From: Bathynomus jamesi
Taxonomy: Eukaryota > Arthropoda > Malacostraca > Isopoda > Cirolanidae
Reading direction: 5' to 3'
DNA: 64,000 nucleotides
Assembly: GCA_023014485.1 (NCBI GenBank)
Contig: JAJOZX010009460.1
Location: 38,501-102,500 of the forward strand
Shown: positions 39,717-49,736 of the stretch, in pieces
Numbering within the stretch: the first letter of the stretch is position 1
How the letters are laid out: each line of letters opens with the position of its first letter
Notes under the pieces: generated by a model
Told to the model about the DNA's origin: nothing
Database searches by the model: none
Seen by the model: only the letters and a program-made list of their open reading frames with translations
Position numbers and translations under genes: made by a program

Positions 39717-42700
39717 GGGCACATAACACACATGATATAACATAACGCATGATAATGTTATAAATTCGAATCAGAGCGAAAGGAGACTTTTTTTATCTTA
39801 GAAGCGTTCAATTCTGTCGGTCAGCGGAATTCGATCTTACATCGTTTTTTCGCGTTCTCGAACGAACCTAAAGTTTCGCGCCTCACAAATTGACACGAGT
39901 AAAAAATGAATATTTAATAATATTAATAAAGGATAGTGGTCGAGAAAGAACATGAATGTAAGAATGAATATGGTTGAATAATAATGTTTATACTCATAAC
40001 ATATAAATAATGACTTCTATAGAGTGTTTCGTCCTTAGCATGATGTTAAAGAATTTTCATACATTGGATACTAGATATATGATGAAGGGAAAATGTGACG
40101 TCATAGTTATTGAATTTTTACGTATAGTACAAATCATTGTTAGGAAGATTTACAAGAACAAATTAGAGACAGAGTGGGAAATGTAAAGAGAATAAAGTTA
40201 TTTTATGACGTCATAGTGCATAAGTCATTATTACAAATCGAAATTCTATCCAAAACTCGCTTATGTGATTTTTGGTTTCTTATGTAAAAATGGACAATGA
40301 ATTCATATAATGATGGTGTAGGAATTGTTCATTGTTCACTTTTTACATTACTCTCCCCTTTTAAAAATTATATTTATACAATAATTTAATAGGGTACCAT
40401 AAATACAATACAAATGAGAAAATAACATCCTAACAGGGTACCATCCGTTACAATACAAATTTTATACAGAACGATTTCGCGTAGTCGAGTACAATGCAGA
40501 GTATCCAAATTTTTAAAATGACACTTGCTTACAAAATATAAAAAAATTAAAGATTAATACTTTAGTTTAGACAAACATTTAAGTTAGACAAGCAATGATA
40601 CTGTTAACATTTTTTTACAAAATTTTATTTTTTTCTGTGGGATAAATTACATTCACAATGAATAGGTAAAAGGGAAAAATATAAATCGTACAATCTATAA
40701 GCTAATTTTTATTGACTAGTGTAGGTAAAAATAGAATTACGTAATAGATGATATATAGACCTGTGGTCTAGTGTGTATTTTTGTGTGCTAGGTATAAAGT
40801 GTGTAGTTGATAATTTCGAGAGACAGATTAGCTGAGATTGTTAAATTAACTGAATAAATGCATGAGCAAGATATATTAGGAAGCAAAAATGATTAAGATT
40901 AAATTACGCGCAATGAAATAGTTTATTGTGATATCCAATGATTTTAGCATTAGGTATGTATATATAGTATATATAGTGTGCATACATGCATTTTCATTGA
41001 CTGTTGTAGGTACAAATCGAATTACGTAGTGGATGATGTATAGACCTGTGGTCAAATGTGTATTTATGTTTATTGTTATTATTATTATCATTATTATTAT
41101 TATTATCATTATTATTATTACAAAATCCTTTAAGCTCAAGGTCAATTATTATAAATCTAATTACAGGTAAATTTTTCATTAAAAATTTTTTTATATAATA
41201 AAAGAAAATATTAAAAAGGTTTAATAATTTTGCAGGTTAAGTAGAAAAATCATACTCTTTCGTTGAATGTTGATAGAATTTTGAATTATTTGATATTTTA
41301 GTCTGAAAACTTGTTTGCATATAGACAAATACATCTGTTTTATTGCGTAGAAGTTTCATTAAAAATTAAATGACTGAAATTTAGGGTATGTGCGGTCATA
41401 CGGGTAAATTTCCAGATCGTACAGAGCAGGATAAATTAGGTACATGATCGATTAATTGTTACGCTATTTCTGTCATCATATAATCAAAATAATTATAAAA
41501 CTCGTTAAAAACTTTTGTAAAAACGGTTTTGTTACAATTAATGAATTACATAACTATATATTTATATACATAACAATGCATGAAAAGGGAAAGACAAATC
41601 AGTGAATTTCCGTCTTACAAAGAAAAAAGGTTAAACCAAAGACGCAACCCGGTCAATTCAGGTTGAATTTAATTCTCTTTTACAACAAAAAAAAAGTTGA
41701 ATTAAATTCTCTTGAACAACAACAAAAAAAAGGTTGAATTCAATTGACTTCATTGAAAACTTTGGACTTGAAAACTAACTTCTTTTCAAAACTAACTTTT
41801 TTTTCAAAACTAACTTTTTTTCAAAACTAACTTTTACAAAACTAACTTTTCAAAATTAACTTTTTCAAAACTAACTTTTTTCAAAACTAACTTCTGTAAT
41901 CTCTGGTGCGGTTGTCCCTCTTGGATGCAACCTATTGACTTGACCTCTTATCAAGTATTTCTATAAATCTCTCTAACTTGGAATAAATCTCTCTAACTTC
42001 AAATAAAACTCTCTGACTTCAAATAAAACTCTCTGACTTCAAATAAAACTCTCTGACTTGAATAAAACTGACTTGAACTCTATCAAGTATTCTGAAACTG
42101 AAAATGAAACTGACTTGAACTCTTATCAAGTAGTATCTTGAAACTGAAAATGAAACTGACTTGAACTCATATCCAGTAGTATCTTGAAACTGAAAATGAA
42201 ACTGACTTGAACTCTTATCAAGTAGTATCTTGAAACTGAAAATGAAACTACTGACTTGAACTCTTATCAAGTAGTATCTTGAAACTGAAAATGAAACTGA
42301 CTTGAACTCTTATCAAGTAGTATCTTGAAACTGAAAATGAAACTGACTTGAACTCTTATCAAGTAGTATCTTGAAACTGAAAATGAAACTACTGACTTGA
42401 TATAAACTAAAAATTGAAAATGACTGCACTTGACCTTTATCAAGTGGAGACGATTAACCTCTGTTTTGGTTGACCCTCTTGGTGCAACCTTCTGACTTGA
42501 AAACTGACTTCAAAAAAATGACTTCAAAAATGACTTCAAAAAATTACTTCAAAAAAATTACTTCAAGTATCTCTCTAAATCTATAAACTCTCTATAAACT
42601 CTCTGTAAACTCTCTCTCTCTTAATTTGCAAGTCAATTCAATTCAGTAATTGAAAAAAATTTGCAAACAAAAAAAAAAAAAAATGTAAACAACATTTCAC

Positions 42701-43160
42701 TCTAATGTACGGGAAGGTACATAAAATAAAATTATTCTATACTGAATATAACAGTGAAAATAACTCTTGAAATTAACTCTCTTGAAATTAACTCTCTTTG
42801 AAATTAACTCTGTTACAATTAACTCTGTTACAATTAACTCTGTTACAATTAACTCTCTCTGTTACAATTAACTCTCTGTTACAATTAACTCTCTGTTACA
42901 ATTACTCTCTGTGTTACAATTTCTATTTCACTCAAAAAAAGTGTATCACTAGTGTCTGAAATGTTCACTTTGTTTTGTTAACTGTTAATAGTACTGATTT
43001 TTTTTTCAAGTGTTTATAAATTACTTAAAAAAACAAAATGTACTTAACAACATTTCTACGGGCGAAATCCTTGAGACGTGTCCTGAAGACGTCTTGTTGG
43101 CTACTTGTTCTTGGATGAATACTAGGCGTGAAGAACTTGGAGTCGTGACGCACCGGTTCA

Positions 43161-43180
43161 TACATATATATACATATATA

Positions 43181-43221
<41 letters not shown>

Positions 43222-43495
43222 TGAATATATACATATGTATATATACATACATATATATATATATACATATATATATATACATATACATATATATATATAT
43301 ATATAAATATACATATATTATATATATATATATGTACACACACACATATATAATATATATTATATATATATATGTATATATATATATATGTATATATATG
43401 TATGTATATATGTATATATATATATATGTATATATGTATATATATATGTATATATGTGTGTATATATATATGTATATATATATATATATAACATA
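43161..43495. repeat. (TA)n / (TATATACA)n microsatellite
   Basis: 335 bp of almost pure alternating TA with interspersed C, G and a CACACACACA run. It replaces about 350-400 bp of unit sequence in copy 9. Long tyrosine/isoleucine ORFs in all frames here are artefacts. The tract marks the change from near-identical to diverged unit copies. Confidence 0.95.
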
Positions 43496-44496
43496 TGTTA
43501 ACCCCTCCGTCTATGGCCCTTGGGTGGTTCGGATCGACGGGGGTTCTAGTTAGGAGGCATTAACGGATATTTCTTCTATAACAGTCTAATTCTTTTCGGT
43601 CGCCTTTTGTTAAACTCTTGGCTACAGACTCGCCAGACTGTTATGCCAATATCTTCTATGGTGCTTGGGTTGTCTCTTTCTCTCGCTTTATGGGTCGACG
43701 ATTATTAATTCTTCTCTTGCTATAATACTCTGATACTTTCTCTTTGTACTAAACTTATCGATTTTTCTTTTATAACTTATCGACTTAACTGACTAAGTTC
43801 TTCTGAAGATAGCCCAACTCAAGGGGAAAAATAAAAAGTTTCTCTTACTCTAATTTACTTCTTAAAAATTTACAGTTAGTGCTCTGAATTTACGAGGGTA
43901 GAGGTTCGACCTCTTTCGACCATGGCTCAGGCCGGAATCTAAAAAATTAAGGAGGCAAGGGGCCTCTGCCCCCTCCTCGCAGCGACGCTGCTAACAAAGG
44001 AGTCGTAATGAAGTGCCGTAATGAAGTGCAATAATGAAGTGCCGTAATTTTACAAATACATGTATAATATAAACCTAAATGTTTGGGGGAAGACAGTTGA
44101 AGGTTAAGTTTCCCCCTTTTAAACACATGATCAGATGTTTGAAAAATTCCAAATAAAAAATAAAAAAAAATAAAAATAACAAAAACTAATTTGTATTTTT
44201 CGCCGAGTCTACATTTACGAAGGCGATATAATTTCATAGTAGTACATAAGTACAAATTGAGTACATGACTGTGTACGTATTAATTTTGGTTCATTACAAT
44301 TACGATTACAATTACCAATTAATTCATATTCACTTATTATTGTTTAATTACACTTCTATTAAAGTACATTCTTACATTATATATTAATTCATTACATTCA
44401 ATTACAGTTTCATTGAAGTACATTACAAGTTATTATTAATTACAGTTTCATTAAAGTACATTACGTCGTTTACCATTCTTAGTGTTTTTATATATT

Positions 44497-44605
44497 TATA
44501 TATGGTTATAATATATGGTTATACTAGATGGTTATACTAGATGATTATACTAGATGGTTATACTATATGGTTATACTATATGGTTATTATATTTGGTTAT
44601 TAGTA
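44497..44605. repeat. 13-bp minisatellite (ATGGTTATACTAG)n
   Basis: About seven imperfect copies of a 13-bp motif near the end of copy 9, replacing the usual TTACAGTTAATTACAATT end of the unit. Not seen elsewhere in the window. Confidence 0.75.
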
Positions 44606-44619
44606 CAACACAAGTACAT

Positions 44620-45445
44620 GAGACATGACACACATGATATAACATAACGCATGATAAAGTTATAAATTCGAATCGAGCGAAAGGAGACTTTTTTTATCTT
44701 TCAAGCGTTCGATTCTGCCAGTTAGCCCAATTTGATAACTTACTAAGCATTTTCGAGTTCAATGCGGGAGGTGATATAATAAAAAATAATAATGAAAAAA
44801 ATAATACGAGAACATATTTTTGCGTTTTCGAACGAAGGCATGAAGTTTTGCATTTCATAGATTGACACGAGTAAAAATGAATATTTAATAAAATTTATAT
44901 AGGAAAATGATCAAGATAAAATATGGACGTATGGGGGCGGGGATGTGGTCGAATAATAGTTATATTTATACTACATAACATATAAATAATGACTTCTATA
45001 GAGTGTACAGTTTTTATTATGATGATAAAGAATTTTCATACATTGCATACTAGAGATATAATGAAGGTAAATTAATGACGGGAAAATGTGACGTCATAGT
45101 TATTGAATTTGTACGTATAGTACAAATCATTATTAGGAAGATTTACATTAACGAATTAGAGACAAAGAGTGGGTATCAATGACTAAGAAGTACAACTGCG
45201 GGTTCCAATCCTGTTACATGCAATGTGTATGCATAATCTAGGGTCGAGGGTGAGATGGAAGACAATCATAATTAATTATAATAAATTCTATAAAAATGAA
45301 AAATGGAAAATAGATACGACTAAACCACAGAAATGGTAGATCGTAGGGTTGTGACACAAACAAAAATAGGAAGCTACAAATAAAATTTTTATCCAAAAAT
45401 CGCTTAGGCAATTTTGGTTTCTTATGTAAAAATGAATATGGATTA
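44620..45445. repeat. Diverged macrosatellite unit, copy 10, first segment
   Basis: Recognisable but diverged start of the tenth unit, up to the CACTA-like insertion. The hairpin segment is present but its stem has decayed (CGAGAACA...GCGTTTTCG near 44808). The first TGACGTCA is kept at 45089-45096 and the second is not found. About 200 bp at 45175-45395 has no counterpart in the array, and I could not identify it. Confidence 0.85.
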
Positions 45446-45572
45446 CACTAGGCAACAAATTTCAACTTTTTTTTGTTACAGACACGTGAACTACTGATTC
45501 CTACTAAAGCGCTGATGCTGATTTCAGATCTGATATCAAAATTTCTCTATCACGTCCAGATTTTGTGTAACC
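45446..45572. repeat. Left terminal inverted repeat of the CACTA-like element
   Basis: It starts CACTAGGCAACAAA. It is imperfectly inverted relative to about 47885-48005, with the best match in the outer 14 bp and in the GCTGATTTCA and TCTATCACGTCC segments. Confidence 0.7.
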
Positions 45573-45819
45573 GAAAACCCCTATTTTTCATTTTTTTTCT
45601 CACCCGCTTCTATTACGAAAGCCGTCTAAGCTACTTTTCCGTGCCACGTTTTATGTTGAGCATACTTAAATAATTAGTGAACAGGGATGTCTTTCCTCCT
45701 TTATTCTGGCTTAAGACAGACAGCGGAATTCCGCTGGCGGAGTTACCACCCCTGCGCCAACCATCCACCCAAAGCGCGTTAGTATTTTGTTGTTACTACT
45801 GAAAGGCAAATTCCTGTTC

Positions 45820-47496
45820 TTAAGTGAAACTTTTGTGTGTCCTCTTCCTTTGTCGCTTGTAGGATGACGAGCTCTCCTTCTGCAGGAACCAACAATAATC
45901 TCCCATCATATTTGGGTTGAAATTACCTTGGTATCTGTTTTCCATAACTGAGATCTGTTGGTGGAAGCGCTCACCATGCTCGTCACTTACAGCCCCAAGG
46001 TTGGCCGGGAAGAAGTCAAGATGAGAATGTAAAAAATGAATTTTCAAAGACATTCTGCATCCCATTATTTCATAAGATTTAAGCATGTTTTCTACGAGTT
46101 TACGGTGGTTTTCAGCTTTGTGGTTTCCAAGAAAATTTTTGACAACTTCAACGAAAGATGTCCATGCTCCTAGTTATTCTCATTTAGGTTAGATGGAAAC
46201 GATGAGTCGTGGATGACACTGCGGATCTGTGGTCCAGTGAAAACTCCAGCTTCTAGCTTAGCATCTGTCAATATTCCTTTGAATTTATCCTTTAAATATT
46301 GGAAACCACTACCTTGATGATCCATACCCTTCACGAAATTTTTCATAAGGCCAAGTTTAATGTGAAGTGGTGGAAGATGTACTTTCTGAGGGTCAATAAG
46401 TGCTGGGTGTTTCACATTGTATTTACCAACAACATGTTCAGTTCTAGATGGCCAATCATGTTTTTTGTAGTGGTTCTTGTCATCTCTGCTGTTCCATAGA
46501 CAAAAAGCATATATGCTTTGCGTAGCCCAACTGTAACCCAAGAAGTAATGATACAAATTTAAGGTCGCCACAAATATTCCATGTGTGGTCCTTATATTTG
46601 ATGAGTCTTAGCAGCAGTTTCATCGATTCATAAGTCTCATTAAGGCCAGTGGCATGTGGTACAGGTATTGAAGGTTTTTCATTGCCGTTGTGCAGTAATA
46701 CAGCTTTAAGGCTAGCTTTACTAGAGTCAATGAACAGTCTCCATTCTTTTGGATCATAGCGACAGCCAATCCCTTGCATCAGACCACTGATATCGTGGCA
46801 GAAACAAACGTTTTCTTCTTGTAAGTAAAATGATGAAAACTGCAAATGGCGATGGCGGAAATGGGAAACTTTGGTGTTTGGTTGGAGAAGATTAAATTCT
46901 TGAAGTCTTGAACCAAGCAACTCTGCCTTTCTTTTGGTAATTCCAAATCGCGCACTAAGTCATTTAACTCCGCTTGACTTAACAAATGTGGGGAAATATT
47001 TGCATCTGGAACATATATGCCATCTTTCCCTGTTTCTATATCACTAGCAGAATCTTCAGATGAACTGCTGTCTTTTATCGTTGCTGGTGGAACTGGTGGT
47101 GGATTTGTTTCATCATGTGGTACTGGTTTCATTGCTGATTCGCAGTTTGGGTACGTGATCTTTGATTTGTTTTTCTTTGTGAAACCAGCAATCTTTGTCA
47201 AACAAAAATAACAATCATTGAAGTGATTTTTTGGCTCACGCCAAACCATGGGGACTGAGAATGGCATAGCTTTTCTTTTACCATTCATCCAAGCTATTAA
47301 CATTGCATTGCACTGTGCACAGCAAATATGTGGTGCCCAGTCCCTCTGTTGGTCTCCTAAGTTAGTCAAAATAACACTTGTAGGCAAGTTTAATCTTTGT
47401 TGTTATGTTTCTACGTTGTGGCTTAGGTGTATATTGTCCACAGACAAAGCAGAAGTTGTCTGGGTGATTTACACAAGCACGTCTATTTGATGCCAT
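45820..47496 (-). pseudogene. Transposon protein gene, probable transposase, with at least four frameshifts
   Basis: A single protein of roughly 550 residues can be followed from ATG 47496 to a stop at 45820 across five frame segments. The N-terminus has Cys pairs (FCFVCGQYT, then HICCAQC and CYFCLTK) that suggest zinc binding. The middle has DSSKASLKAVLLHNGN, then CGDLK, then a PPLHIKLGLMKNFVKG block. The end has KIHFLHSHLDFFPANLG followed by SDEHGERFHQ. I recognise this as a family recurring in arthropod genomes as uncharacterised proteins. The spaced D (DSSK), D (GDLK) and E (HGERF) suggest a DDE-type transposase, which is my inference. Breaks are near 47370, 46890, 46550 and 46165. The GC-poor, frame-broken state indicates an old or poorly sequenced copy. 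Confidence 0.7.
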
Positions 47497-47884
47497 TTTG
47501 AATTACCATACAATATCTGAAAAAACGTAGAAAGTAATTATTACGATGTGCAAAATAAAAAGAAATACACACCGTAGTACAAAACAAATGCTATAAAAAC
47601 ACACAAGTCACCACAACCAGTCACTTGCTCATCAGCAGAGAGCTTCAACAACCGTTCTGCTTGACTGTCACGTAGCGACTGACCGTTGGGCCGTTGCCCG
47701 TTACTATGCTCTTGACTCAGTGTTGCCAACTCGGGATAAATTTTATTTATCAAAATTGTTCGAATTTGTATATAGTTGGCAAAAAAAATTGCTTTAACCT
47801 TGAAAAGCAAGTTTCATATTATTGGCATTAAGCCGATTAAAACCAAAATCTGGACGTGGTAGAAAATTTTACTAAAAGTGATTT

Positions 47885-48005
47885 GCATTTTACACAAAAT
47901 CTAGACGTGATAGAAAAAATCTAATTATAGATTTGAAATCAGCATACCGAAATTAGCTAGGAGCACCTATTTGGTCTTCTGTAACAAAATCTTTGTTGCC
48001 TAGTG
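47885..48005. repeat. Right terminal inverted repeat of the CACTA-like element
   Basis: It ends TTTGTTGCCTAGTG and mirrors the left end. A second copy of the AAAATCTGGACGTGGTAG motif lies just inside at about 47845-47865. Confidence 0.7.
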
Positions 48006-48079
48006 TTATTCATTGTTCATTTTTACAGTGTTTCCCCCTCGAAAATGGTATTAATACAATAATATAATACAATTAATAT
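48006..48079. repeat. Diverged macrosatellite unit, copy 10, short segment between two insertions
   Basis: This 74-bp piece (TTATTCATTGTTCATTTTTACA...) corresponds to unit positions ~680-755. It lies between the right end of the CACTA-like transposon and the left end of the LTR retroelement, and it shows that both inserted into the same unit copy. Confidence 0.8.
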
Positions 48080-49609
48080 TGTCGAGGGGTATGTCCCTAA
48101 ATGGGCCACTCGATTGTTGAAGACGACTAAGGACGATGAATACCGGGGGTGGTCCCCTTGGTTGGAGTCGGAATTGTATCCGAAGGATAATAGACAACGT
48201 CACTCTCGGGTTACCAGTGGATGCACTCGGCGCTCGCGCCTTGTCAAAAAAATGTGTGTGGATGTCACTGACCACTCTTACCTCAATTGGTTGTAAAGTT
48301 TCGGAAGATCACCTTTGAGTGCTTCCGTACGGAGGTTGTAACGAGTTTATGCGGTGAATGGAAACGACTAACTAAATTTAACAGTCTTTTTATTAATTCA
48401 CTTTGGGACAGAATTCTTTTTATAGTAAAAATAATATTTAATTAAATTAAATGAAATTAAATTAATTAAATTAAATTAATTAATATTTAACTTTAGTTAC
48501 GTAAAAAATGGCGATTATATTACAGCTCTTAAGGTGAGACTTAAGACAGATTAATCGGTAACAAGTTAACTAAAGCGCAATGAACAATTTATATATTTTA
48601 AGTTAAGTTCCATTATCAAATGGAAGCTAAATTGATCCGGAGGGGTAGTGCCACTGCAGGAATAATTACAGACTTTAAGTCACAGAGTTTACGTATTATG
48701 AAGATGGTTAGAAGGCAAAGAACCCGTTTCCGACGCTCTCGGGGTTTTTATAACCTCGGGGTAGGCGGAGACGAGGTAAACTAAGGGTCACCCTCTTACG
48801 GGCGGAGCCTAACAGCAAGCGCCTATAATAGTTTTCTATATTCGAATTTAAGCGGAGGCGACGTTAATTGACTGCCTCGATTGGGAGATGGAACTTCGGG
48901 AGAGTTCCGGGGGCGAACCAATCATGATCGAAATAGGTTTCGCGGAATTTACATTTTTCTTTTGATAATAAAGCATAATTATAGGATCGAGAGGCGCCAG
49001 AGGGGCGGCATGAAAGGAGGGTCGAACCTATACAAAAGGGAACTGATTTGGAAGGAATTTATAGGGCGCAAATGAATTTCATATTCGAGATAACCACTTT
49101 TGCGTGATTCTTTGGAAAAGAGAAATAGGGGTTAGGGAGAGCTGAAATTTGGTATGCGAGTAGGTCGAGCTAGGGGAAATCTGGTGGGCTATAGGTTGAC
49201 ACAATTATGCTTTATCTATGGGAATAGGTCAAGATTTTAGGAAAAATAATAAAAAAATATAAAAACTGAGGTGTTTATAGACGCTTGCCTTGCATCACGT
49301 GATGCTGACAATAATAGAGACGCGGAGGGATCGAAGAATTCATGCGATGTGCATATTTTCATAGCACCTCGCATCTAACAATTTAGATTGGGATTACTGG
49401 GATTTATGTGGATTAATGGGATTACTGGGATTTCTACGGATTACATGGGATTAATGGGATTTATGTGGATTACATGGGATTTCTCCGCGTATGAAAGAAT
49501 GCACACTCTGTGATGTCAGAACAAAGGAATTTTGGGTTCAAGGTTTAGAATGCAATTCGTCGGAGACGAACTCTTTTGTACCGTAAGGATTTACACTACG
49601 GGACACTAC
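48080..49609 (-). repeat. 3' LTR of the errantivirus-like element
   Basis: 1530 bp, nearly identical to 58840-60375. Its inner edge is set by the polypurine tract (from 49610) and its outer edge by the junction with unit DNA at 48079. Differences from the 5' LTR include a run of seven versus five A near 48245 and a small change in the GGGATTA repeats near 49445. Confidence 0.95.
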
Positions 49610-49621
49610 CTCCCCTTCTGC
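49610..49621 (-). promoter_or_regulatory. Polypurine tract
   Basis: GCAGAAGGGGAG on the minus strand, directly abutting the 3' LTR. This is the expected primer for plus-strand DNA synthesis. Confidence 0.85.
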
Positions 49622-49736
49622 AGAAGTAACAATTAAACAAAAAAATAATACGATTAACAGTTTTAAGCAGAAACAAAAACTAATATGTACATGCTAGCTA
49701 ACTAATTAAAATTTGGATTTCTCGGTGTAGTGACAG
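49622..49736 (-). other. Retroelement 3' untranslated segment between env and polypurine tract
   Basis: 115 bp of AT-rich sequence with no ORF, linking the env stop codon to the polypurine tract. Confidence 0.7.

Larger units (their letters stand above)
39717..44619. repeat. Macrosatellite unit, copy 9, half homogeneous and half diverged
   Basis: Ninth unit, ~4.9 kb. Up to about 43160 it is as similar to the array as any other copy: no hairpin segment, and the long spacer near 40605 as in copy 7. A (TA)n tract then replaces the stretch that normally holds the end of the 102-codon ORF and the tRNA-Arg-like site. From TGTTAACCCCTCCG (43496) onward the unit continues, but with many substitutions and indels. 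A 13-bp minisatellite (about 44497-44605) replaces the usual end. Confidence 0.9.
45446..48005 (-). mobile_element. CACTA-like (CMC superfamily) DNA transposon
   Basis: A 2560-bp element starting CACTAGGCAACAAA and ending TTTGTTGCCTAGTG, flanked by the 3-bp duplicate TTA (45443-45445 and 48006-48008). CACTA termini with 3-bp duplicates fit the CMC group (CACTA/Chapaev). Similarity between the ends extends inward ~120 bp with gaps, sharing TCTATCACGTCYAGATTTTG. That motif is repeated again near 47845-47875, like the subterminal repeats of CACTA elements. It lies in the loop of the inverted repeat of unit copy 10. One broken protein gene is inside. Confidence 0.8.

Noticed and set aside
43010..43553. 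Several Tyr/Ile-rich ORFs on both strands
   Set aside because: They are readings of the (TA)n tract.
45175..45260. Possible tRNA or SINE promoter (GGTTCCAATCC resembles a B box)
   Set aside because: No A box at a suitable distance, no cloverleaf and no repeat elsewhere in the window.
48881..49075. 64-codon ORF present in both LTRs (also 59642-59836)
   Set aside because: It is antisense to the element, lies wholly within the LTR and is identical only because LTRs are copies.
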